In this document: in pieces, positions 35,203-44,200 of the stretch
Numbering within the stretch: position 1 is the stretch's first letter
Layout of the letters: every line of letters begins with the position of its first letter
Source of the DNA: an uncultured Aquimarina sp.
Lineage (GTDB): Bacteria; Bacteroidota; Bacteroidia; Flavobacteriales; Flavobacteriaceae
Reading direction: 5' to 3'
Length of the DNA: 64,000 nt
NCBI RefSeq assembly: GCF_947496855.1
Contig: NZ_CANMED010000001.1
Location: 620,001-684,000, forward strand
Translations under genes and position numbers: made by a program
Notes under the pieces: model-generated
What the model was told of the DNA's origin: nothing
The model's input: the letters and a program-made list of their open reading frames with translations, nothing else
Database searches by the model: none

Positions 35203-36582
35203 ATGTATATCAGTACAACCATAAATGATTTACTTGTTTTAGAAATTGATCATTTTCTAACTAAAAAAGAAGTGCAAAAAGTATTAGAACCAAGAATTGA
35301 AAATTTTGAAGCTGCGATTGGTCATTATCCAGCCTATTATAGAAACAATGATCGCCTCGTAGAAGATAATGGCTTATTATCTTCAAAACTATTTAGTAAG
35401 TTAAAAAAAGTAAAAGCTCTTAAAAAAGAAATAAAAGATAAAATTGTTGGTATAAATGAACGAATTAGATTCTGTAAATATCAAAAAGGTCAATTATTTT
35501 CGAAACATCAAGATGGAATTTACTATCCAAATGCTATTTCAGAATCTAGATTTACATTTCTATTATATCTTAATGGAAATGAATCTTTTGATGGGGGAAA
35601 TACCGAATTTTATAGCTCTAAAAAGGATGAAAACCCTATAAAAACAATTATTCCAAAGAAAGGTAAATTAGTCATTTTTGATCACAAGTTATGGCATAAA
35701 GGAACTTTAGTTACCAACGGAAATAAGTATATCCTTAGAACCGATGTCATAATTAAAAGAATAAGCGATAACACGCATCACGATGGGTATATTTGGAACT
35801 TATTAGAGTTAAATCAAGAAAATATTTTAAGCTGTGGAAGGGATACTAAGATAAAATTATGGAACACTGATCTTGAATTAAAAAACAGCATTAGTGTTAA
35901 TTCTAAATCGGTACTTAAAATGGTTCGTTTTAATGAATCTGAGTTTATTTCTTGTTCAAGAGATTTCACAGTGAAAAGATGGAATTTATCAGGTGAGGTT
36001 TTATCTGCTATAACTTTTGATGAGATGATTCTAAATATAAGAGTAAATAAAAACAAAGAGGTTTTTGCAGTTGGAACTAGCGGTAAATTGTATAAGTTAA
36101 ACTTCGATTTACGTATTTTAAAAACAATAAAAATTCATAACGGTTGGATATGGGATCTATCTATTATAAATGATGAAACCATTATTACATGTAGTGAAGA
36201 TTGTACAGTACATATAACAAATATACAGTTGGGAATTACTGAATGCTTGTATACTAACGATCATTCATTATTTTGCTTAAGTGAATTGAAGAAAAATATC
36301 ATTTATATAGGATCAAAGGATGGAAAACTGCTTCGATTTTCTATTGACACTGGACACGTACATAAAATAAAAGTCCATAATGATATTATTCGATCAATTG
36401 TTTTTTATAAAGAAAGCATCATAACCTGTGGAGAGGATAATATGGTACTATCCATTGATCAGGAATCTTATGAAATTAAAGAAATATTTAAATCAAACAA
36501 TTTTATGCAAGATATAATTGTATTAAAAGATAAAATCTATGGAGCCGGATATGATGGAATTATTACTAAGATAGCAATCTAA
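35203..36582 (+). CDS. 2OG-Fe(II) oxygenase fused to WD40-like beta-propeller
   Basis: The protein has 459 residues, no signal peptide. Residues 1-185 are a prolyl-4-hydroxylase-type oxygenase: YQKGQLFSKHQDG (H102, D104), FLLYLNGNESFDGGNTEFY, FDHKLWHKGT (H165) and YILRTDV (R179, 2OG-binding). Residues about 190-459 are WD40-type blades: GYIWNLLELNQENILSCGRD-TKIKLWN, FISCSRDFTVKRWN, WIWDLSIINDETIITCSEDCTV, IYIGSKDGKLLRF, IRSIVFYKESIITCGEDNMV. The propeller probably brings a protein substrate or partner to the oxygenase. I know no described example of this exact pair. Confidence 0.83.
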   Translation: MYISTTINDLLVLEIDHFLTKKEVQKVLEPRIENFEAAIGHYPAYYRNNDRLVEDNGLLSSKLFSKLKKVKALKKEIKDKIVGINERIRFCKYQKGQLFSKHQDGIYYPNAISESRFTFLLYLNGNESFDGGNTEFYSSKKDENPIKTIIPKKGKLVIFDHKLWHKGTLVTNGNKYILRTDVIIKRISDNTHHDGYIWNLLELNQENILSCGRDTKIKLWNTDLELKNSISVNSKSVLKMVRFNESEFISCSRDFTVKRWNLSGEVLSAITFDEMILNIRVNKNKEVFAVGTSGKLYKLNFDLRILKTIKIHNGWIWDLSIINDETIITCSEDCTVHITNIQLGITECLYTNDHSLFCLSELKKNIIYIGSKDGKLLRFSIDTGHVHKIKVHNDIIRSIVFYKESIITCGEDNMVLSIDQESYEIKEIFKSNNFMQDIIVLKDKIYGAGYDGIITKIAI

Positions 36583-36602
36583 TAAGATATCTTTTTGTTT
36601 TT

Positions 36603-38762
36603 TCAGAAATCTAATCTATAATTAATTTTTAAAGCTATTCCCCAGTTTTCAGACTCTATTCGTTCATTATAATTATTAGTAACCACTAGATATGCATATG
36701 ATAAAGGTTTGTACTCCCATTGTAACCTACTATTAATATTGAAGTTATCGCCTTGGGTATTAAATTGTACATACGTAGTCCAATTTATCCTATTACTAAA
36801 AAATATTTGTCCAGTAAAACGTGCTAAATGAAATGTTTCTTTACCAAGTGCTGGTAAATCAATGGAGTTTACGTCATAAGATAATTCTACATTGGCAAAA
36901 GGTAATAATTGATAATTAAGATAAGCGCCACCTACGGTTCGTTTCCCATTATAATAAGTTCCTCTTTGTAGATTAAAACGATATCTAAATGTTTGATTAT
37001 TAGCTGAGTTGTACCCTACTTTTAAAACCCCAAAGCGATAAATATCAGGTGCTAATGAGTTTCCGTTTCCTAATGGATCAAAACCATATTTTAGATCTAT
37101 ATAGTCATAGTTAATTACAAAATACAAGGCAGATAAATTTTTAAAGAAAACAGCCGAATTAAAGAAATTTTGAGATTGCGTTAATCTACCGCTTTCATCA
37201 AAGTAATTATTAAGACCATAATTTACAAAACGAATGGAATTTATGATGCTCGATGTTTGATAAAAAGCTTCGTATTCTATCCCGGATGATGTTTGAATAT
37301 ACCCTTCTCTTATTTGTACATCATTAATAGCATCATAATTAAATAATCTTGGAGTAAACCCAACATCTGTGATATAGTTTTCTTCTACCCTTTTTATAGA
37401 AGTATTCCAGTTCAACCCTCGCTTGTTATAAGATATACCCGCATTATAAAAACTAGTGTTTCTAGAAATTCCATCGTTAAAACTTATACCATAATTGGCT
37501 TCACTAATCCATTTATTATTCGAAGAGGTGTATCGTACATTTAAACCTGCTACTCTATTGTAATCATCAATAAATTCTAATTTATCAGTTTCCTGTCTAT
37601 TAATAAAGTACCCTGTTGTTGTAATGTTTTTTGTTACTTGTTGCTCTGTAACCAATACTCCATAATTTTGGGAAGCTATATCTTCCTCCTTACTCGTTTG
37701 CACATTTAAAAAACCTATTCTGGTTTTTGGAGCTATATTTCCTGAGAGTTTTATTCCAAACTGAATACCACTATTTGCTCCTATCCTCCTCGAGTAAAAA
37801 GGATTAACGCCAAAAACGCCTAAATTAGAAAACAAATCACTATTCTCTAAAAAGAAGTTCCTGCGTTCAGGAAAAAAAATAGAGAACCGAGATAAATTTG
37901 TGACTTGTTGATCCACATCAATTTGAGAAAAATCTGGATTTATCGTTAAGTCCAATTTTAAAGAAGATGTAACATTATATTGTACATCCAGGCTTGGTGT
38001 AAATGTCTTTGTTTCTTCATCTACGACACTATCATTTTGATAATTCGTAGTAATTGAAGGAGTTACGGTGAACTTAGAAGGTGTTTTATTAGGTAGATTT
38101 TCCACCTTAAATTTTTCAGTAAATCGTAAATCAAAATTTGTAAAGTTCCGTTTTACATTTTTAAAAATAGTCCAAGAATTATTTTTAATATCACGAACAT
38201 AAAACTGAACCCCAAAAACAGCGTTATTAGTATTATAATTTAATGCTTTTAATGGTATGGCCATTTCATATTGTTTTTTTGTATCGTTTAATAATGCCTT
38301 AGATTTCCATATGGTATTCCAGTTAAAATCCATGGTATATCCTTCACTGTCTCTGCCTATTAATCCATCAGTTTGATTACCTAAAGAATTTAATCCAAAA
38401 AAAGAAGCATTCTGTTCTTGGTTTTGGGTGTCTAAAACTAGGACAAAACCATCACTCAGACCAATTGGCACATCCCTTTTTAAGGTACTTACTTGTGTCC
38501 TTTCTGTAGTATCATTATAAATAGCACTTACGAATAAATAAACACCATTATGGAATAGCTTTACAGAAGTTTGATTTTCTGCAAGACCTTCATCTGTAGG
38601 TAAATAATTATAGAAATTAGTGTATTCAGGTACTAACCGCCAAACATCTTCATCTATTTTCCCATCAACTTCGATGGTTTTATCTATAAACTTAATGGCT
38701 GAATCTTGTGCAAAGAAAGATGATGACATTACTGCTATTAACAGTGTAATGTAATATTTCAT
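36603..38762 (-). CDS. DUF5916 outer-membrane protein with CBM9-like N-terminal domain
   Basis: The protein has 719 residues from ATG 38762 (MKYYITLLIAVMSSSFFAQ signal peptide); the frame extends to 38819, but that stretch lies inside the upstream gene. Residues about 25-200 (KFIDKTIEVDGKIDEDVWRLVPEYTNF ... FGVQFYVRDI) are the CBM9-like domain that precedes DUF5916. The rest (LDVQYNVTSSLKLDLTINPDFSQIDVDQQ, FFPERRNFFLEN, FYSRRIG) is the DUF5916 barrel, ending in an aromatic-terminated strand (INYRLDF). Probably an outer-membrane pore or receptor. The gene for a lumazine-binding-like protein is one base upstream. Confidence 0.85.
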   Translation of the reverse strand: MKYYITLLIAVMSSSFFAQDSAIKFIDKTIEVDGKIDEDVWRLVPEYTNFYNYLPTDEGLAENQTSVKLFHNGVYLFVSAIYNDTTERTQVSTLKRDVPIGLSDGFVLVLDTQNQEQNASFFGLNSLGNQTDGLIGRDSEGYTMDFNWNTIWKSKALLNDTKKQYEMAIPLKALNYNTNNAVFGVQFYVRDIKNNSWTIFKNVKRNFTNFDLRFTEKFKVENLPNKTPSKFTVTPSITTNYQNDSVVDEETKTFTPSLDVQYNVTSSLKLDLTINPDFSQIDVDQQVTNLSRFSIFFPERRNFFLENSDLFSNLGVFGVNPFYSRRIGANSGIQFGIKLSGNIAPKTRIGFLNVQTSKEEDIASQNYGVLVTEQQVTKNITTTGYFINRQETDKLEFIDDYNRVAGLNVRYTSSNNKWISEANYGISFNDGISRNTSFYNAGISYNKRGLNWNTSIKRVEENYITDVGFTPRLFNYDAINDVQIREGYIQTSSGIEYEAFYQTSSIINSIRFVNYGLNNYFDESGRLTQSQNFFNSAVFFKNLSALYFVINYDYIDLKYGFDPLGNGNSLAPDIYRFGVLKVGYNSANNQTFRYRFNLQRGTYYNGKRTVGGAYLNYQLLPFANVELSYDVNSIDLPALGKETFHLARFTGQIFFSNRINWTTYVQFNTQGDNFNINSRLQWEYKPLSYAYLVVTNNYNERIESENWGIALKINYRLDF

Positions 38763-38763
38763 C

Positions 38764-39195
38764 TTAGTTGTTTTTATCAACTCTCGTCGCGGTTTTACTA
38801 ATAATTTTCCATGCGTCATCTTTCTTTTTTAGCAAGAAAAGATCTATGTATAACATATTTTTTTCTGGAAAAGAGATCTCCACCTTTGCTGTCGCAATAT
38901 CATTTACAATTTCTATAGCCAAAATTTTTCCGTAACGCCCATTAAACGATCCAGCATCTTTATTCTTAAAGAATCCAGAGTATTCTGTAGGAGTGAATCG
39001 AGCAAAAGAACCTTCTTTGGTGGTAAGATAAAGTGTAGCATCCTTAGTAAATGCACTTTCTAATTGAGGAATCTTATTATAAGAACTTCCATCAATATAG
39101 TCTTTTAGTGTTTTTTCAATAAGAGAAGTCTCCGATTGTGCGTTAGAAAATTGAACAATACATACAAGTATGAATGTAAATACATATGATTTCAT
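38764..39195 (-). CDS. Secreted lumazine-binding-like (NTF2-fold) protein, second copy
   Basis: The protein has 143 residues, signal peptide 1-19 (CIVQFSNAQ). LIEKTLKDYIDGSSYNKIPQLESAFTKDATLY, YSGFFKNKD, ILAIEIVNDIATAKVEISFPEKNMLYIDLFLLKKKDDAWKII align along their length with the protein at 28795-29208. The AraC gene follows upstream, as in the first copy, and the DUF5916 gene is directly downstream (1-bp gap), so it is probably co-transcribed with the barrel. Confidence 0.78.
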   Translation of the reverse strand: MKSYVFTFILVCIVQFSNAQSETSLIEKTLKDYIDGSSYNKIPQLESAFTKDATLYLTTKEGSFARFTPTEYSGFFKNKDAGSFNGRYGKILAIEIVNDIATAKVEISFPEKNMLYIDLFLLKKKDDAWKIISKTATRVDKNN

Positions 39196-39292
39196 AATAA
39201 AAGATTTAAAAATTTATTCAAACCTCTTAAAATGACATTAATTTAAAATGACAGGTTATAATTTAGGTGTCCAGAATTATAAAATTGGAGTA

Positions 39293-40348
39293 TTATTCTT
39301 GTGAAAATTGCTTTTGAAATTCTGAAGGAGTCTTACCAACAACTTTCTTGAAAGTAGCGTAAAAATTTGATTTAGAGGAGAATCCTGCTTCAAAACCAAT
39401 AGTCTCTAATGTAAATTGATTATTACTTACTAATAATCGCTTTGCTTCTTCTATTCTATGATCATTAATAAATGATGCAAAACTTTTTCCTAGGTTATCA
39501 TTTAATAATTGAGATAATTTATGAGTAGAAATATGGATATTTTTAGCTACATATTGTAATTTGACATCTGTTTCTTTATATAATTCTTTTTCTTGCATGA
39601 GCGTATTCAATTGCTCAATTAAAAATTGTGCCTCTTTTGCTTCTATCTTTTTAGCACTATATTTTTCAGGAATATCTTGAAAAATAGTTTCTCTATTTTT
39701 CTTAAACAGAAAAAAGAATAACAATGCATAGAATACTACCGAAAAAGTAATCGTTCCTATCAGATACAAATAGAAATAGCCAATCATGTAGGCTATAAAA
39801 ATAAGAACATTACCAATAAAAACAGCAACTAACCAAAGTTCTGCCGTAGTGCATTTTTGTGTTGTACTCACTATCTTTTTAAAAATATATCGTAAAACAT
39901 AGCTCGAAAGAATAAGATACATTCCCCAAACGAAATAAATAAAATGTATAAAATAAGTATTCCAGAAATATACATTTGTTTCATAAGGTTTTACAATACC
40001 TACAATGAGTACAATCAAAAACAATAAAGAAAAGTGTATTTTCCAGGAATTCAAAAGTTGTTTCGCGTTGATTACTGAAGACTTTAAATAATAATATAAA
40101 GAGATTCCAATTAAGAAACAGGCAGACAAACCTAGTTGAGGAATTAATAAACCTTTTTCCTCAACGGGAGTAAAAATAATGTATACAGATTTACCTATAC
40201 GAAGACTAAGCATTACTACTAATAGTCCAAAAAATAAATTCTGAACTCGTTTTTGTTTACTCAAAAAAAGAAAATAAAAACTTACTAAAAACCCATTAAA
40301 AACACCTACTGCACAAATAAAAAATAGTAATGGATTATTGAAGGACAT
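39293..40348 (-). CDS. Membrane-bound AraC family regulator, second copy
   Basis: The protein has 351 residues, about seven membrane helices in 1-225, and a C-terminal AraC domain (DVKLQYVAKNIHISTHKLSQLLNDNLGKSFASFIND, FTLETIGFEAGFSSKSNFYATFKKVVGKTPSEF). It aligns from end to end with 29325-30383. It precedes the lumazine-binding-like gene by about 97 bases, so the two-gene unit is duplicated within 9 kb. Confidence 0.87.
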   Translation of the reverse strand: MSFNNPLLFFICAVGVFNGFLVSFYFLFLSKQKRVQNLFFGLLVVMLSLRIGKSVYIIFTPVEEKGLLIPQLGLSACFLIGISLYYYLKSSVINAKQLLNSWKIHFSLLFLIVLIVGIVKPYETNVYFWNTYFIHFIYFVWGMYLILSSYVLRYIFKKIVSTTQKCTTAELWLVAVFIGNVLIFIAYMIGYFYLYLIGTITFSVVFYALLFFFLFKKNRETIFQDIPEKYSAKKIEAKEAQFLIEQLNTLMQEKELYKETDVKLQYVAKNIHISTHKLSQLLNDNLGKSFASFINDHRIEEAKRLLVSNNQFTLETIGFEAGFSSKSNFYATFKKVVGKTPSEFQKQFSQE

Positions 40349-40792
40349 ACATATATTTTAAACCCAAATATATGACTATCTAACTAAAAATTCAATAGAT
40401 TTTATAGTTGCAAAATAGATAATAACCTAAGTTCAATTATTAATGTATTGGATTTAAAAACCGTCAATTCGAGTGCTTTTACAAAGGAAAAGTGTACTTC
40501 GACAAGCTCAGCAGAGCTATCGAGAATAGGTTTTTAAATCCAAAACGCTTGTTTTCGATACAAAATTCTTATCAGAATTTCACTCAAACTGACGTGCTTG
40601 GGATTAATCGAACTCAGGATAATCATATGATCATTGATTATAAGGTAAATGGCTTTTCTATAGATAAATATGTTTTAAATAAACTTTAGATTGCTTCAGA
40701 GACCTTCTAGCATAAATAATAACCTAGAATAATGCTACAAGATAATTTCTGTATTGTAATTACAAAATAACTTAAAAAACTATATTCGCGAC
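40349..40792. other. Gene-free spacer with REP-like inverted repeat
   Basis: GGATTTAAAAACC at 40450-40462 and GGTTTTTAAATCC at 40529-40541 are perfect 13-base arms. Between them lie GTCAATTCGAGTGC and TTCGACAAGCTCAGC, text typical of Flavobacteriia REP sequences. A 65-codon frame at 40492-40689 is an accident of the repeat. A -7-like box TATATTCG at 40781-40788 lies five bases before the start of the DMT gene. Confidence 0.6.
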
Positions 40793-41692
40793 ATGTGGAT
40801 GTATTTAGGTTTATTGGCCGCACTTTTTTTAGGATTACATAATTTATGTAAAAAACATGCTGTACAAGGAAATGAGGTTTTTCCTGTACTGCTAGGCACT
40901 ATAGGTTCAGGGTTCCTATTACTTCTCCCATTTTTTATAGGTTCACAATATTACCCTGATTTCACAAAACAAATCGGTTTTTATATTGACAGTATTCCTT
41001 GGCAAACTCACGGGTTTATTTTTATAAAGTCTATGATTATGGCCACATCTTGGATTTTAGCATATCAAGCTTTAAAACACTTACCAATAACCATTGTAAC
41101 TCCAATACGTTCTGCTGGTCCTTTTTTCACCTTCATTGGTGCTATTCTGATTTATCAAGAACGACCTAATTTCTTACAATGGATTGGTTTCTTTCTCATT
41201 ATATTTTCTGTTGTATTATACTCTAGAATAGGTAAAAAGGAAGGTATTAATTTTAAACGAAATAAATGGATATTTGCTATCATTGGTGCTACATTCCTAG
41301 GCGCATCTAGTGGTTTGTATGATAAATTTTTAATTCAGAATTTATCACTTACTCCTCAGACGTTACAATTTTGGTTTTGTTTCTATACAGTTCTAATTCT
41401 ATTAGTGATTTTGTCGCTTACTTGGTTTACTAATGCAGAAAAAAGAAAGAAATTTACATGGCGTTGGACCATTGTAGCTGTTGGTATTTTATTACAAGCA
41501 GCAGATTATTTTTATTTTAAAGCACTACAAGATCCCGAAGCATTGATTATGTTGTTATCTGCTATAAAACGCAGTCAGATACTTATAGCAGTTGTTATAG
41601 GTGGTCTTATCTTTAAAGAAAAGAATAAGAGAAAAAAACTAATCCCTCTTTTTGGTATTATGTTAGGTGTCTTTTTGATTTTGTATTCATAA
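40793..41692 (+). CDS. DMT-superfamily (EamA) transporter
   Basis: The protein has 299 residues with about ten membrane helices in two repeats. MYLGLLAALFLGLHNLCKKHAV opens the first EamA unit; TPIRSAGPFFTFIGAILIYQERP and LSAIKRSQILIAVVIGGLIFKEK are the family's paired helix 3-4 signatures (xPxxxxxxxxxxxxxE). Drug/metabolite exporter family; the substrate cannot be read. The box TATATTCG at 40781 places a probable transcript start at or near the ATG. Confidence 0.87.
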   Translation: MWMYLGLLAALFLGLHNLCKKHAVQGNEVFPVLLGTIGSGFLLLLPFFIGSQYYPDFTKQIGFYIDSIPWQTHGFIFIKSMIMATSWILAYQALKHLPITIVTPIRSAGPFFTFIGAILIYQERPNFLQWIGFFLIIFSVVLYSRIGKKEGINFKRNKWIFAIIGATFLGASSGLYDKFLIQNLSLTPQTLQFWFCFYTVLILLVILSLTWFTNAEKRKKFTWRWTIVAVGILLQAADYFYFKALQDPEALIMLLSAIKRSQILIAVVIGGLIFKEKNKRKKLIPLFGIMLGVFLILYS

Positions 41693-41743
41693 TTCTGGAA
41701 CAAAGACTATATTAATTACAAAAACATATAATAAACATAAAAA

Positions 41744-41764
41744 AAGCGACCATACTGGCCGCTT
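41744..41764 (-). terminator. Terminator of the bacteriocin-like gene
   Basis: AAGCG-(ACC)-loop-(GGC)-CGCTT hairpin followed on the minus strand by about seven T. It lies 14 bases past the stop of the 61-residue peptide gene. Confidence 0.75.
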
Positions 41765-41777
41765 AATTCCTAAAAGT

Positions 41778-41963
41778 CTATCCACAACCTAACATTTGCA
41801 TACAATAATCAAAATAATCCCAACCACCGCTATCACAATAATCCCATTCAAAATAACAATCACTTCCACCATGAATGGTTTTCTGCTCTGTTCTGTTTAG
41901 AGTTTTTAGTTCTGATCTTTTTATGACCTTTACCCCTTCCAAATTTAAAATTGATTTTTTCAT
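41778..41963 (-). CDS. Bacteriocin-like double-glycine leader peptide
   Basis: The product has 61 residues. The leader MKKSILNLEGVKVIKRSELK plus TLNRTEQKTIHGG ends in a GG cleavage site (32-33) and matches the bacteriocin-type leaders frequent in Flavobacteriia. The 28-residue core has four Cys (36, 43, 54, 60), several Trp/Tyr and acidic residues, and ends CG. Such peptides are processed and exported by C39-peptidase ABC transporters; none is next to it. It has its own terminator, and an upstream motif (41995-42025) shared with the crystallin-like lipoprotein gene. Confidence 0.72.
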   Translation of the reverse strand: MKKSILNLEGVKVIKRSELKTLNRTEQKTIHGGSDCYFEWDYCDSGGWDYFDYCMQMLGCG

Positions 41964-41994
41964 AATTAAGCTAAATTAAAATTAATTAAATGTG

Positions 41995-42025
41995 TACCTA
42001 CTCTTTTGGCTTTTCGGTATCCGCC
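41995..42025 (-). promoter_or_regulatory. Conserved upstream motif (second copy)
   Basis: TACCTACTCTTTTGGCTTTT then CGGTATCCGCC, matching 17634-17666 apart from a 2-base gap and one substitution. It lies 32 bases before the ATG of the bacteriocin-like gene on the minus strand, compared with 97 bases in the other case. Confidence 0.6.
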
Positions 42026-42143
42026 TTTATTATTAATGTCATAAGTAGTTAATATGTTACTGTTTTTAAAAAGAAGCATAGTTCACTACGTATCGGTTTC
42101 AAAAATTAAGATTACCTTTATTGCACAACCATTACCAATCTAA

Positions 42144-43268
42144 ATGAACCAAAAATTACTTCTATTCTTTTTATGTTTTGTATTCTATTCTTGCAATAAA
42201 ACCTATGATAGAATTGAAAATTTTTTTATCCCTCAAGGTGCTGGTAATAATGGTATCGTTAACAAATACTATATAAACATCTATCCAAAAAATCAGCAGA
42301 GTAAAAAAACTATTCTTGATTATTCTTTGATTGAAAAAATTAATGATTCTATATATAGTAAAAAAGCGTTTAGTCCTTCCTTTCAATTGCAATCATATAA
42401 ACAGTTTAAAATTGAAGAGAGAGAGATTATAGAAACTAATTATAAGCGATATTATCTAGCAGACACATTGGTAGCTTTTTATCCTAATAATGAAACTACT
42501 TATTTAACCTTTAAAAAAGATACTGTTCATTATAGAACAAGTCTGAAAAATAAAGATTCTTTGTCCAGGAACATCCATCAGTCTAGTACGATGGTTAAAG
42601 ACACTATTATACAAAACAAACCCGCTAAAATAGTAGAGCAAAATACTACCAATATTACTACTTTTGGAAAAATCTTTAGTGATACATTACAATTAAGCTC
42701 TCGTAGCATTTATGTTCAAGACTTGGGATTATATTCATCTACTCTTATTACAGATAAAGATGTTATAGAAAGAATTTTGGTAGAGCAACTATTGCCCTCA
42801 GAATTTGAAAAATTGTCTAATCATACTATAAAACGCGTTGGCTATATTGATTTTGATAAAACTATTGATAAAGACAAAGAATTAGCGATTTGCTTACCAC
42901 ATAAATTAATTGCTGATTATTATAATGGACGCAATGATCGTGCAGGATTTATTGGCGGAAAAGGAAAACTAAAAAAGTTGGTATACAGTAAACTGGATAC
43001 TAACAAATTAAATAATGAATCAGGATACTTAACCTTTAGGTTTGTAATCAATTGTAATGGCATAGCAGGTAAATTCATAACTGATGAATCAGCTGATTTC
43101 GATTATAACAAGAAACAATTCTCTAAGGAAACAATAGCTCACTTATATGATATTCTTTCTCATGTAAAACAATGGAAACCAGTGATTATCAGAAACAAGA
43201 ACAGAGATTCATATTTCTATATAACTTTTATTTTAAAAAATGGAGAAATTCAAGACATTTTGCCTTAG
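42144..43268 (+). CDS. Lipoprotein of unknown function with TonB-C-like end
   Basis: The protein has 374 residues. Lipoprotein signal FFLCFVFYSC (Cys17). The first 250 residues are not recognised. The last 95 (YLTFRFVINCNGIAGKFITDE ... LSHVKQWKPVIIRNKNRDSYFYITFIL) follow the energy-transducing TonB C-terminal layout: strand, helix, WKP, strand. Its end overlaps the start of the TPR lipoprotein gene by 29 bp, so the two are an operon. Confidence 0.68.
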   Translation: MNQKLLLFFLCFVFYSCNKTYDRIENFFIPQGAGNNGIVNKYYINIYPKNQQSKKTILDYSLIEKINDSIYSKKAFSPSFQLQSYKQFKIEEREIIETNYKRYYLADTLVAFYPNNETTYLTFKKDTVHYRTSLKNKDSLSRNIHQSSTMVKDTIIQNKPAKIVEQNTTNITTFGKIFSDTLQLSSRSIYVQDLGLYSSTLITDKDVIERILVEQLLPSEFEKLSNHTIKRVGYIDFDKTIDKDKELAICLPHKLIADYYNGRNDRAGFIGGKGKLKKLVYSKLDTNKLNNESGYLTFRFVINCNGIAGKFITDESADFDYNKKQFSKETIAHLYDILSHVKQWKPVIIRNKNRDSYFYITFILKNGEIQDILP

Positions 43269-44091
43269 TATTTTTTGTGCTGCATTGTTGATGAGTTCTT
43301 GTAGTCAACAACCACAATTGTATAAAAAAGAATTTGATGAAACGGAATCAAAAAAATATGCTAAACAATTTATAGAAGGATTGAAAGGCCCCACCTATCA
43401 AGGTTCACCAGAAGAACATTTTTTAATAGAAGAAGCTAAAATATTCGACCCTACTTTTTCTGATATCTATAGAGAAATGGGTGCTTCTAGAGTAAAAAGA
43501 GGTGTCAATACGGAGGCGATAAAAAAATATGCTAAAGCAGTATCACTTGATCCCGAATCTTGGCAAGGATATCGTGGATATTTATACTTATATTTTTATA
43601 GAGATTATGATAATGCTATTAAGGATTTTGATGAATTAGATGCGCTTACTCCAAATTTTGTTGATTATCCGCAGTCAGAGAATATTGACTTTATGAGAGG
43701 TATAGCTTATATGATGAAAAAGGATTACCCTAGAGCTCAAGAGTATTTCAAGAAATTTTTTGAACACGAATCTAAATCTGGGGATTTAAATTATATAGAA
43801 AGTAGAGCTTTTATGTACTATGGCATTACTTATTTTGAAACCGGTGATTTAGAAAAGGCACTGGAAAAATTTGATTTAGGAATAAAACATAACAAAAATG
43901 CGGATCTTTTTTATTGGAAAGCAAAAACGATGAAAGCCCTTCATAGAAAACAATCAGGAATTATTAAATATTTGGAGATATCAAAAGAACTTTTATCACA
44001 AGGATATAATAGCAGAAGACCTTATGTAGAAGAATTTTATCAAACTTATATAGAAGACATTGAGGAGCTAGGGAACAGTATTAAAGTTTAG
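43240..44091 (+). CDS. TPR-repeat lipoprotein
   Basis: The protein has 283 residues with signal CLSIFCAALLMSSC. TPR units: SDIYREMGASRVKRGVNTEAIKKYAKAVSLDP, GYLYLYFYRDYDNAIKDFDELDALTP, FMRGIAYMMKKDYPRAQEYFKKFF and YGITYFETGDLEKALEKFDLGIKHN. TPR proteins act as binding scaffolds. The start at 43240 overlaps the upstream gene by 29 bp but is the only one that gives the lipoprotein signal. Confidence 0.82.
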   Translation: MEKFKTFCLSIFCAALLMSSCSQQPQLYKKEFDETESKKYAKQFIEGLKGPTYQGSPEEHFLIEEAKIFDPTFSDIYREMGASRVKRGVNTEAIKKYAKAVSLDPESWQGYRGYLYLYFYRDYDNAIKDFDELDALTPNFVDYPQSENIDFMRGIAYMMKKDYPRAQEYFKKFFEHESKSGDLNYIESRAFMYYGITYFETGDLEKALEKFDLGIKHNKNADLFYWKAKTMKALHRKQSGIIKYLEISKELLSQGYNSRRPYVEEFYQTYIEDIEELGNSIKV

Positions 44092-44200
44092 GGTAATTGG
44101 ATTTAGGAAAACCTCCATGTTACTTCCCTTCTTTTTAAATATGAACAAATAAATGACTCACTTATCAAATACTTAATTCAAAAAGTCTAATAGCTAACTA

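Noticed and set aside
40492..40689. 65-codon plus-strand frame
   Set aside because: It begins within a REP-like inverted repeat, has no recognisable domain and no upstream signals.
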